NCBI RefSeq assembly: GCF_001039355.2
Contig: NW_019775598.1
Coordinates: 149,405-180,817 of the forward strand
DNA from: Lingula anatina
Lineage: Eukaryota; Brachiopoda; Lingulata; Lingulida; Lingulidae
DNA length: 31,413 nt
Direction of reading: 5' to 3'
Position 1 is the first letter of the stretch; every line of letters starts with the position of its first letter. Under the pieces are notes generated by a model. That model was not told the DNA's origin and made no database searches. It saw only the letters and a list, made by a program, of their open reading frames with translations. A program made the position numbers and the translations under genes. Positions 10,641 through 21,173 of the stretch are shown here, in pieces.

Positions 10641-11344
10641 AGCAAACTTTTTAACTGTTTGGTTTACTTAGTTATAATATTTTGCAACAATCATGTCCAA
10701 GTGGACGGCGGAATGATTAACAGCTTCGTTAATTTAATTCATCATCTTCCTGTCGCCATGAATTCTACACTAACTGCGGTGTTGTTACTGGGGATGAAGT
10801 ATTACAATGGTGTAATTGTGTTGTATTGATCCATTAAACACAACATCAATATCATTAGAGTGAGTGAACCAACCAAAAGCAAAGTGAACTTAGTAAATAT
10901 TACACAGAGGAACTCCATGGTGCCATACGACCTGTTGATATTTAACGGAAAGCTGCAGTCTGTCAAATCATGTCTTACACGACACGCACTGCCCTCTATC
11001 GATTGTTTTGACGCGATCTCTCAAGTCCTTCCTGAAACGGACATCAAATTGGTTAGACTTTCATACGGCACGGTCGCTTCCCTTATCTTTTTTCTCCAAT
11101 CATTGATCGCTCATATCAATGTTGTCCATTCTAATTCTGCAGCTACTATTATACTTCTAATGCGCGGCACTGAATCTTTATACAAAGATGAAATATGATA
11201 ATTTTTGTATTATTTCTGCTTGAAGCAAACTTTTTAAACAAAGATGAAATATGATAATTCCTGTATTATTTCTGCTTTTTGAAGCAAACATTTGCCTAAA
11301 TGACCTTTTCTGAATATTTTTATAAAGACTGCAGTGAGGGTTTT
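10641..11344. other. Unassigned spacer between IARS1 and the tandem array
   Basis: Contains one open frame at 10860-11198 (112 codons, one Cys pair, no signal peptide, no recognised domain) and a short one at 10617-10829. Neither resembles a family I recognise, and neither recurs in the array. There is no splice or paralogue support, so I do not call a gene. Confidence 0.4.
11182..11289 (+). repeat. Short tandem duplication
   Basis: Segment 11182-11230 (ACAAAGATGAAATATGATAA onward, ending GAAGCAAAC) recurs at 11238-11289 with two substitutions and a small TTT insertion. It lies just left of the start of the large tandem array. Confidence 0.88.
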
Positions 11345-12146
11345 TTATAAATTCATATTACTGTCGTTGCCATTGGTAATTATAACCGACCTTAATGTGT
11401 CGTTGACACTTCGCTCGGCGTAAAATGCTTTGGCAAGTATGCATTTTTACAATATGCAACGTTCGGACAGACAGCATTTGCGGAAAAGCAAGAGTCTTAG
11501 AAAAGAGGTTATACAGTTACACTTTATTTGAAATTTTATTGTTCATTGATTTTCGAATTGGGAATGTTACGGAATCTAAGTCATAATTCTATATGGAAAT
11601 GGTGAAGGGTGGGGGTTGTAGTTGCAGGATGATTTTGAAAAGGAAAGATATAGTGATGCCCCTTTTAATTATCCGGTATGACTTCTTATTCTTATCGATT
11701 CGTTAATGCATTTGGGTGGGGGAATTAATCAAAATTGATATTTTCACGGAGTTTGACTTGATATTACGTTTAATTGAAAAAAGAATGTAAAACTCGAAAT
11801 ATCGATTTTTTTCACTCAGAGAGACTTCCCGTGGCCTGATGGTCACTTATAATCACCATTAGTGGACGGAAACATTGTAATTGATGTTTGTGTACTGGAC
11901 AGATTTGATAAAAACCTTTTGTCGATACCATGGTTTAAACAAAGCACCTACCGCCACAATTTCCAGGACTAATGATGGCATGATGGCCCAAAATGCCATC
12001 GTCTGTGAAAACATATCGGAATAAACTGACCGCTTTAACTCGGACTTTTCTTTTAGCTGCACTTCCAACATTTTGGCAATAGACTTTTTCGTCGTTGTTG
12101 TTCCAGTAAGGCGTGTATCACCGTCCATAGGCCTCTAAAGGGAAAG
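11345..12146 (+). promoter_or_regulatory. Conserved upstream region of gene A
   Basis: About 800 bases alignable with the upstream regions of genes B (20360-21173) and C (29411-30248), including GTTCGGACAGACAG-like and TTTGCGGAAAAGCA blocks and AATTCTATATGG. It must contain whatever drives transcription, but no core promoter can be fixed. The TATAAAGG found just before the B and C start codons is CTAAAGG here (12135-12141). Confidence 0.45.
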
Positions 12147-15100
12147 ATGACCAACCTGTTTGTTATTGGAATCACCATCGTTGCATTGCCACTAGCATCA
12201 GCCGAAGTTATCAACACGTGCCAAGCTCTGCCTTCCCCGACACACATGGACGTGAAGCAAGTGTCTTCAGACTACGATGTCACTACCGTCCTTGCCACGA
12301 CGGAAGCACGCAGCAACACAGAGTGTATCATCCAGTGTAAAAACACGCCATATTGTATCTCTGTATTTTACAACAGCCAATCCAAGATTTGCTCCATGTT
12401 TGATGAAATACGGTACTCGTCAGCGCTTGGGGATACGGGTTCTATGTCGGTCGGACTGCTAACCAATGTTGTTCCGAAAGCTGTAAGTATATTGCTATCA
12501 ATCTTGTTTTATCCATATAAGTTTATATATGTTTATGTTCTTATATACCGCATTACGTGTCAGTACGGTTTACTGCATATCACAGTGTTCCTGGATAACA
12601 TTCTTTGGACGTCATTCAGCCTATCTGGAGACGTACATAGTCTCCTGGGGGGGTATAGCTTAACTACCTTTACTGCTGGGTGACAACGACAAACGAGGAG
12701 GCAGCAGGTTAATGATCAAATCAACGAATATATCTAAAGGCGGACACCCTTAACACCCTTAACACAAGGCCATCCTACCGATGGTAATCCGCTGAGAGAG
12801 AGAGAGAGAGAGAGAGAGACAGGCCATGAAGGTTCATGTACATACTGTTATTTAGAAATTTGTTGAAAAATGTTATAAAAACAATTATTAACAGTTATGT
12901 TTCCCTGTCAGGGTATTTATTAGTATTTAATTTAGTTAAATTATTTCCTTACAGACTGATCTTGATCTCGAGAGTAATCTGACAGTTTGTAATGGCTCCC
13001 CGTGCCTCGTACCTGGCCGATGTAGAGAAGACTGTGATCTTAATGAACCTTTTTGTCTGGGTGAGTGTTCATTTATTTATTTATTTTTTGTCAGCGTTAG
13101 ACAGTTATATTGAGACAACAACAGTTTCCTCCCAAACGTTACCAATGTCATCAACGTTTTAACAAGTTACAGGCACATAATTCTTTGTTATTTTGAAGGT
13201 GTGAAATGCGTTTTTAGAATCACTGTGTTTTAGTCTTATTATCATTTCATTTGTCAAACTCACGAATTTTATTTCCATATATTATGCATAACTGCACTTA
13301 AATTCCAAAACATAGAAATACAATGACATTGACGATTAAAAATAATTAAAATTTGACCTTGACAAAACCGTAGAGGCTGCGGAGGCCTTGAATCCGATTT
13401 TACACGACCACTGCCTGCCGCCGTCCAGACGCACGAGATTCGCCAGATTTACGATCAGTACACGTGCACCGCACGGACATCGCTTGGCGAGCTCTAACCA
13501 AGCCCCAAGCCAAACATCGTTTCCGTTGTTATCACACAAGGAACCATTACCACGTTCACCTTTTGTTTCACGCTGTATTGCGTAAAACCAATAGTGAGCA
13601 ATTAAATACTAAAGAAAACCATTCATTGTTTTACTGTTCACCTGGTCAATATATATTGTACGTACCATGAGTCGTGCTGGTTGGATAGATTAACATTTTT
13701 CTTTACAGTGGGATCGTTCAATCCAGCAAAATGGCCATGCGAGTCTCATACATGTACAAACAAGCACTTTTAAGACTCCTAGGAAAATTAAACCTCTACC
13801 TTTTTAGTTTTAAAGAGAACAACATAAAAAACGCATCTAAAATTGTTTTGACACTTAGCTTACCTGTACATGTATATCTTTGGAATGACCATTTGTTTTT
13901 CAAGAATTAAAGTGAGTAAAGAAAACTATGAATATCTGAACAATGATTATTTTAGCAAGTTTAAGGCAAAAATTAAACATTTTTTTTAAAAATCTAATAA
14001 AATTTTAAAACCCGAAATATTGTAATCTCATAATATATGTAAGTAGTTCTCTGAGTATTGATACATGTAGTCACCACTTAATAATGTGTCCTTAAAACGT
14101 GTTCGTAATCTTGGAATCATAACAGAAACATATGCGTTCATTTACCTATTGGATTCGTTACTCTAAGAGTTTTTGGGATACAGCTCATGCAGTGAAAATA
14201 TTCACATTTCACCTCATTCTAGTCTACTTATTCTAGGGGAATCAACGGACTGTGATGAGACGCCGATGTTCAACATTCAGCAATGGTCAAGTACCTCCCA
14301 CGTTTCCCACAACACTGGTGTTATCTTTGTAAGCAAACGCCTCTAAAACTCTAATAACGTATCTAACTAGAAAAACACTCCGAGAGCAAAGACCTCCGCC
14401 AAGGCAGCAAAGTCTCCACCCAATGCCGTTTCACCCCTAAATTTTCATTCTTTAATGATTTATTTTTTGAATTTTGGTATTGATTATTGATCCTGATCAC
14501 CACCAAAAACTAATCATCTGTTTCTTGGCCCATTTCTGAAAGTTCCTGATAATTTCATCAAAATCGGTCCATAAATTTTTCTGTAATGTCGCTGACAGAC
14601 AGATAGACAGACAGACAACTTAACGGAACCAAAAACATAACCTCCTTGGCGGAGGTAATTAATTTGAATTAAGTAAATGCTAACAATTATTGCTGCAGAA
14701 ACTATTAAATCAAAAATTCGTTTTCCAATAAACCGGTGTTGGCTTCATCTTTAATCTCACTGTACCTTAGAGCACATCCTACAATAAGACAAAAGACGCC
14801 AGCGGCTTGTACCTTGTCTGGAGTGGAACGCTGAGAGCAGCTATTAGCTGTGCAGGGTGCTGTACGTCTTGGACCTTCACAATAGATGGCGCTGAATGTT
14901 CAAACCCCTCCCCCATTGAGTATGCAGAGTACCACGCCAACCGAAGAGATCGCCATCACCACGTGGAATGTGAGTTTGTTTTGTTAAAGGGATAATAACT
15001 CTTCGTTTTGGCCAAAAAATGAATTTTCCTGGAGTAAACAATTTTTCCCATACTTACCAATGGTTAATGAATCCATTTTTACATTCAAAGTTAGTCACTG

Positions 15101-17063
15101 TTTTTTTTCTAAAAAGTTTGGTTTTTTGTTAAAATCTCTTAAGAGATTATAACAGAGTATAGCCATCAATGGAGGGCACGTGGTCTGAAGACAAGCTCAG
15201 ACATCAGAATGATAGCTATAACTGCTGTTTTTGTCGTAAAACAGAATATATTATATATTTCGGTGAGTTATTCACAATGTTTTTATTGTGAAGTATAGAC
15301 CCCATACGAAGAGTTATTATCCCTTTAAGCTTAATATTTGATTTACATATGATAAGATGGGATCATCCTTATAACCTCTGGAAAGAAGGTGTAATTACGT
15401 TATTGGCTCCGTTAGTTATAGTTTGTCTGTTAGGAATATTTACGCAAGGCCTATAATACAGGTTTCTATTCACACCTATTCATCTTGGGGACGCTCGAGG
15501 TACATGTAATCTGACGACCAATGATGACACTCGGATGACAGTGTATTATCTCAAATATAACTTAATTGATTCTGCATCTGCGATTTCATTAATACGATTA
15601 AATAATAATATTAAGAATTGACTTGCTTTGAGGTTTGTCTTCTCTAAGTGCTTTTGAAGTTTATATTAATTGTTTTTGCAGGTCAAAACTTTGAAAATTT
15701 GATGATATATTATGGACGTTATAATTTCAGTTTTTGGAATCTGCTACGGGATAGGCATGGGGATTAGAACTATTGCCTTAGAATACAAAGACTGTGATGG
15801 AACAGTTCACGACAACTATGCAGGTTGGAACGCCAGGTCACAAATTATCATGGCAGAAGTGGCGGAAACCACCGGATCGGGTATACATTTATAAATTGTC
15901 TTTTAACGTCGGTGTGACGAAATTGGCGGTCCGCTTAGCAGAGTCCACCCTCCATTTAATTATACAGGTTATTGTTAGCCTGTCGTTAGTGGGTCAAAAA
16001 ATACGACGAGGCTTAACTGTGCAATTAATGGAAACCGGACTGTAGGCCTATATCGACCACAAATTTGTTATTTTATAGGACGAGGTGATGAATGTTGCTA
16101 ATTTGCCCTTTTGTCGAAGACGTACGTACCATACAATATCAAATTGTTTTTCTGATGCTTCCATTTAATTTGATATTACACTTAAAATGCCTTTGGTAGC
16201 TATTTCAAATATTAGTATATAATAAGTATTTTCTTTTGTACGGCATGCGATGAAATTGTGGTATGAATACTTAAACTGTTAACACTACGTATTTTAACAG
16301 TTATTATAAGTATTTGGAACAAAGCAAGTCTCTTTCGTACTAAAACACTGTGTGTCTACCTTACTTTATATCTGTATGGTAAACAGTGAAATACATTACA
16401 AAAAGCTCTTTGAATCTTTTAGCCTCATGCGAGTCTCAAACAGCCTTCAACATTCAACAGTTTGCTGCACTTTCCCACACAGAGACAAACGGTGAAAACA
16501 TACATTCGGTACGTCTTACGGCACAATTTTAATTGAATTTTGTGACGATGTTTGGTGTTCAGATGAGACATTTCTTTTAACATTGAAATGTTTGCCCATT
16601 ATAGAATACATTGAGAGCATGCGAAATTGATTCGTGAATATTTATTTCGTAATGCCGATAATGCATCCTGTTCTTGCGGAATGTCTTTCCTAAGCGTTTC
16701 TCTGACGATTACATTTTACGGTTATTTTTACTGTGTTTATAGAAATAACCATCAAGAGATGATTATTATAGAGCTGTTATAAGGAAAATATCATTTTTGC
16801 AAACTAAAACCACATTCTCATATTAATTGGCCCTCAACTGGTAAAAGCTGCATAACAAAACTAGAAAAGCACTCCGAGAGCGCAGACGTCCGCCAAGGCA
16901 GCGATTTTTGATTATTATTGATTATTGATTGATCCGGACCACCAACAAAAACTAATCATCTCTTCCTTGGCCCACTTCTGACAATTCCTGAAAATTTCAT
17001 CAAAATCGGCCCATAACTGTTTGAGTTATTTTGATGACAGACAAACAGACAAACAGGGGTGAA

Positions 17064-17116
<53 letters not shown>

Positions 17117-19194
17117 CCTCCTTGGCGGAGGTAATTAATACAGAAGCTGAATGTGAAACGCTATAATCAGTTTACTGTAGAAAGGGTATACCGGTTTCAC
17201 TCTGTCTCATAACTAATGTTCTAACGATCAGTCATGGTATATGTTGATCACACAAAATCCCTCAAATATAATTAGGATTAATATTAATGTCTGCTAAAAA
17301 TTTCAGACGTCGCATTATGTAAAACGGGCAGCTGACAGCGCTTTGCGAGTTCGCTGGAGTGGTAATTTGTACGGGGAAGGCAACAACAAATGCGTTCGAT
17401 GGTACTTTAAGTTTAACGGCGTGGAATGTTCCAATCCTGGGCCCATAGAGTGGGTCATGTACGTTTATGGCGGCCACGTGCCTCAGGTGAAACGGGGCTT
17501 TGCATGTAAGTTCAAATACTGGTATGTGCCAAGTATCCATGTCAAATATATTTATCTTATACGGTAAATGTAATGCTATTCATTATATCGTATTATCTCA
17601 TGTCTGTTAAATAGGTGGCGTTTGTGATGGCGTTTGTGATTTAAAGTGCTGCCATGTACCAAGAACCTCTAAATGTTGGCGTTAGATAATTTTGTGCCAA
17701 TTTGTTGTCTGTTTGAACAATAAAAGCCAAAATGTCACCCCGCAAACAGACGTGCATAATTGCATGTGAAGGCAGGCAAGTTAGTTGTTTTTACAAGGAT
17801 ATTGTTATTTCATTCAAAAAATGTTTATGTGTGGATCATTTCAGTTAATGGCATATGTGAAGGAATTGGTTCTGGACCCATTGTGATAACGCTGCATGTT
17901 GGAAGCTGTTCTGGCACTGGTCTCCTTCCCTTCGATGCACAGACAGGTAACTCTTTGGAGCTGGGTTTCATCAAATTGATAGCTACTTTTGACATAGCAT
18001 CTTTACAGTCACTTTTACAGGCTATTGATAGCGGATTTCCTGGTATGTCCCGACTATGTGTTATATAAGTAAAATGTTCTGGGAACACCTTATAATAGCA
18101 TACTTTTTGGTACAGTTGTTCATTAATTTTTTCATAGTGTATAAAATATTAAATTTACGTCTTAAGCAATTAAGGAGAATGGCTGTTTTACTTGGCACAT
18201 TTAGTATCATAATAAAGAGGAGAAATGGAACACTGATTTACATAGAGACCTGCTTGATCACGGAGACCCAAAACACACAAACACAGACACGCAGGTGCGC
18301 GAATAGATACAATTTTGTTTAATATTTAGGATTTTTTCCGGTAGGTTGGAAAACTGAAACTCACCTTATAGTGGAAGAGACTAGACTTGGACAAGATATC
18401 AGTGCAGGTTCAAACTTTGAAAGGGAAAATTGTGCATTCATGAAAACACACCCACTTCTGCTTTGCAATTACTCAGCCAATCAGATAATGTACCCAATTA
18501 CTTTTTAAATGGTTTCAATTAAACAGCTTTGAAAGTCCGAGTGGTGAAATAAGGGGTAGTTCGCGAAGGCACAGCGACTTGAGTGTTTTTTTCTAGAATA
18601 AATACATGTAGAAAAAAAAAAACAATTTGTAAACCCAAAAGCTTTGTCATTAACTGATTTGCCTGGTCACATATTTATTTACGAAGTCAAGCTTTTGTTA
18701 TTATAGATCGACTTTGCAAACCATTTGTATTTATTTTTAAAATATTTTGAAAAAAATGTTTCCTTATGTTCCTGCTGTATTAGTCGACATTTTTGTGTTC
18801 CAGTTCTTGCTGCCGATGGAACCACCATCCGCTTGCCGTTCTATAACCGCGTGCAAGGTTACTGGTATAACTTGAACGACAATGCCGACACGGGAGTTAT
18901 CCAGGTACGTATCAGATCTATTGACAATATATATGTTGAAACCGTTCTGAGATGTCATCATAAGGTGATTTGATAGCCACAGGACAATAAATTGTAACTT
19001 TCCCATTGAACCTGTGAACAAAAGCCAGTCGACTTATTCCCCTAATGAATATTCCTATAACGTCACATCATGTAAATGGAATCAGTACGTGTGCGAAAAT
19101 GGCCAAAGTGCATGGGTCTATATACAAAACGCTCGAATCCCAGAATAGCCGGAGACTCCGAGTCATTATGCTACGGTTTATGCTCAATTTTTGA

Positions 19195-19232
<38 letters not shown>

Positions 19233-20070
19233 ATGATTATATTATTATTATTATAATTGCTTTTGCTTGGTCAAATCTATCAACAGGCCAATCAATAGAT
19301 TTTTCAAACAAAAACTAAAAGTCAATTATATTTCCATCCAATATTTTTATGTAATACTAGCAGATTAACAGAGAGCGAGTCTATAGTTGTTGTAGTATCC
19401 TCTACCTAGCAGTGCAGTTAGTTAGATCTGAGCTATTGTTTTAGTGAAATAGCTGGGTTCATAGCTTATACTGATTGAAAGCAGAACATTACCCTTAATT
19501 TTAATAAAAAATAATTGGTTGTATATCTGTCATATCTTCTTACATTCATTTCAGTCTATGACGTACAATAAAAAGTCGAGCTCCAGTGGAATCCATGTCA
19601 TTTGGAGTGTTAACGTACGGAATCAAGTACACAGCACCTGTGCCAAATGGTCCGTCACATTTAACGGGACTCAGTGCTCCAATCCTGGGAGTATTGAACA
19701 TGTAATATATACGTATGACGTTGACACCGGAACATTCGTGAATTGGCATTTCCCTGGCATCGGTAAGAGCATACAATGTTGATTATTAAATTAAAATATA
19801 TCATTTTAAAATGATACCGTGTCAGTAACTACCAGTTCTTAATATCGACTATTGCATTGCTCATATTGTAATTTCTTTAACGTTAAACACATCGATGAGT
19901 GGTGTTGCCTATTACTTCCAGTCGATGGCATATGTCTTGGCATCGGGCGCGGTGACGTCATCATAGCTTTGGTGATCGGGGCGTGTCCCTCACACCCTGG
20001 ATACGATGCATTTACGGGTTGGGAATCTGGGACTTTCTTAATGGTGGAAGAGGTCTTTCTTGGAGCCTGA
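12147..20070 (+). CDS. Secreted PAN/apple-like protein with three CTHRC1-type domains, copy A
   Basis: Exons: 12147-12482, 12955-13060, 14237-14328, 14771-14969, 15731-15880, 16423-16508, 17307-17505, 17845-17946, 18345-18407, 18804-18904, 19555-19762, 19922-20070; 1791 nt, 596 aa, all phases consistent. Residues 1-19 are a signal peptide (MTNLFVIGITIVALPLASA). About 20-112 form a PAN/apple-like domain (TECIIQCKNTPYC, KICSMF). Residues 113-147 are Cys-rich (CNGSPCLVPGRCREDC). Then come three modules like the C-terminal domain of CTHRC1: 148-294 (CAGCCTSWTFTIDGAEC, GICYGIG), 295-444 (LRVRWSGNLYG, RWYFKFNGVEC, GICEGIG, TGW) and 445-596 (NLNDNADTGVIQ, GICLGIG, TGWES). CTHRC1 is a secreted glycoprotein acting in Wnt/TGF-beta settings in vertebrates; no collagen repeat is present here, and the role of this protein is unknown. 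Domain assignment is by eye. Confidence 0.88.
12794..12819. repeat. (GA)n microsatellite, gene A intron 1
   Basis: GA dinucleotide run at a position homologous to the longer GA run at 21847-21883 in gene B. Confidence 0.9.
13352..13612 (+). other. Conserved GC-richer block in intron 2 of gene A
   Basis: Block from TTTGACCTTGACAAAAC to about 13612 is strongly retained in gene B (23270-23520). It has an open frame ending PFVSRCIA-stop in both copies and a second short frame with EIR(Q/D)IYDQYTCT before a stop. A 6-base deletion in B leaves both open. No clean splice sites are seen, so it may be a decayed exon, a regulatory element or an old repeat. Confidence 0.35.
13709..13773 (+). CDS. Candidate alternative last exon of gene A
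   Basis: After a good acceptor (TTTTTCTTTACAG) the sequence reads in phase with exon 2 (phase 1) as VGSFNPAKWPCESHTC then TNKHF and TAA (13771-13773). Joined to exon 2 it would make a secreted PAN plus Cys-rich protein of about 168 residues lacking all CTHRC1 domains. Gene B has the same exon at 23626-23690 with the same stop. Skipping it and joining exon 2 to 14237 gives the long form. The A/B differences in it are mostly amino-acid changing, so selection on it is not evident. Confidence 0.5.
14367..14662. mobile_element. Short interspersed repeat with CCTCCGCCAAGG ends, copy 1
   Basis: Runs from about CTAGAAAAACACTCCGAGAG to GGCGGAGGTAATTAA. Inner inverted ends are CCTCCGCCAAGG (14393-14404) and CCTTGGCGGAGG (14644-14655). 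It contains ATCAAAATCGG and a GACAGACAGA run. The same intron in gene B (24593-24731) lacks it, so it inserted after the duplication or was lost in B. No coding capacity. Confidence 0.8.
14984..15328. mobile_element. piggyBac-type MITE with TTAA target duplication
   Basis: Perfect 18-bp terminal inverted repeats, AGGGATAATAACTCTTCG (14988-15005) and CGAAGAGTTATTATCCCT (15307-15324), flanked on both sides by TTAA (14984-14987 and 15325-15328). The matching intron of gene B has a single TTAA just after the donor (GTGAGTTTTAATTTAG) and no element, an empty site. No ORF inside, so it needs a transposase supplied elsewhere. Confidence 0.88.
16861..17138. mobile_element. Short interspersed repeat with CCTCCGCCAAGG ends, copy 2
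   Basis: Same family as 14367-14662: CTAGAAAAGCACTCCGAGAG start, GTCCGCCAAGG, ATCAAAATCGG, GACAGACAAACAGAC, then CCTCCTTGGCGGAGG at the right end. An AT microsatellite (17067-17115) has expanded near its right end. Gene B lacks the insertion (intron 25688-26211). Confidence 0.8.
17067..17115. repeat. (AT)n microsatellite
   Basis: Uninterrupted AT dinucleotide tract of about 49 bases inside the second interspersed repeat. Confidence 0.97.
19195..19232. repeat. (TAC)n microsatellite, gene A
   Basis: Run of TAC/ACT triplets followed by a short ATT-rich run. The homologous site in gene B (28245-28284) is a TAA/AAT run instead. Confidence 0.95.
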
Positions 20071-20359
20071 CAGAAAACCATGGTCCAAGTCGCGGTAGTT
20101 TCAGACAGCGGGCTGCCAAAGACACTCTGTAGAAAGATGGCGTCGAAGGCGCTTCTTTCGTTTTGTTGATAACGGACACCTTTTTATGCATGTCGTTGGG
20201 ACTTTGGGACATAAGCCTTTATGTCTATATGTTGAATATAGTGTGTAGTGTTGTTTAAATAACTAGATGGGTCACTTTGGATCTGAGCCTGGTCATCATT
20301 GCAACATGATCGTTTCCTTGAAGTCTCAAAAAGCAACGTGGACCCTCCAAACTCCTGGA
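20071..20359. other. 3' flank of gene A
   Basis: Sequence after the TGA is conserved with the 3' flank of gene B (29104-29410), e.g. CATGGTCCAAGT and AGACAGCGGGCTGCCAAAGAC. It is probably 3' UTR. No AATAAA was found in this interval. Confidence 0.5.
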
Positions 20360-21173
20360 TTTTGAATTCATATTACTGTCGTTGCCATGGGTAATTATAA
20401 CCGATTTTAATGTCATTGACACTTCGCTTGGCGTAAGTCACATTGACAAGTACCCTTTTTTTATACACAACGTTCAGACAGAGTGTTTGCGGAAAAGCAA
20501 GATTTGCAGAAATGATGTAATACAGGTACATTATATTTGAAGTTTTATTGTTGTTCATTGGTTTTTTAAATTGGGAATATTACGGAATATAGGTTAAAAT
20601 TCTATATGCTAAAGGGGATATGTAGTTGCATGATGGTGTAGAAAAGGAAATATTGTAATGCCCTTTTATCACCAGACGTGATGTTGATTCATTTTTTATT
20701 CGCCTCGATTAGCTAATGCATTTGCGTTAGAAAGGTAATCGAAATAAATGCTTTCACGGAGTTTAACTTGATATTACGTTCAAAAGGAAAAATAATGTAA
20801 AACTCGAAATATAGATTTTAAATTCTCAGACAGACGCTACGTGGCTTACTGGTCTTTTATTATCACCATTACTGGACGGAAACGATGTAAATGAAGTTTA
20901 CTTGCTGAATAAATTTGATAAAATAACCATGGTCGATAGTTTGGGCTACACAAAGCACGCGCTCATAATTCCCAGGTTTAATGGTGGCTTGGTCATTTGA
21001 ACTGCTGTCGTTAGTGAAGACAAAAACATCGAAAAAAATCTGATATTAAAAATTTTCGGGAGGGAGAGGTTTCTATTCGCTGCAGTTCCAGACTTGGTGA
21101 AAGACGTTTTGGTCCTTGTTGTTACCATACGGCGTGTAACATTCATCGTACGAAAGGCCTATAAAGGAAAAAC
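20360..21173 (+). promoter_or_regulatory. Conserved upstream region of gene B
   Basis: Aligns with the upstream regions of genes A and C. GGCCTATAAAGG (21156-21167) lies only 6 bases before the start codon, too close to be a TATA box for an mRNA that includes this ATG. It is followed by an in-frame TAA, so translation starts at 21174 or the signal peptide is lost. Confidence 0.45.

Larger units (their letters stand above)
11345..20359 (+). repeat. Tandem unit A (about 9.0 kb)
   Basis: First copy of a large direct repeat. The common sequence begins near ATTCATATTACTGTCGTTGC, at 11351 here, 20366 in unit B and 29417 in unit C. Sequence left of that point in A is unrelated to B and C, which share the 3' flank of the preceding gene copy. 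This places the duplication breakpoint at about 11345/20360. Each unit holds an upstream region of about 0.8 kb and one whole gene. Confidence 0.9.

Noticed and set aside
10860-11198. 112-codon plus-strand open frame between IARS1 and gene A
   Set aside because: No recognised domain, no paralogue in the array, no clear start context or splice support. Left as unassigned.
11859-12128. Minus-strand open frame of 89 codons upstream of gene A
   Set aside because: The homologous regions of B (20946-21146) and C do not keep the same protein; the frame is shifted and reads differently. It looks like chance openness in the shared upstream region.
17760-18068. 102-codon open frame continuing through a donor in gene A
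   Set aside because: It is the exon 17845-17946 read through a good GTAACT donor; the following exon (18345) restores the CTHRC1 motif TGW.
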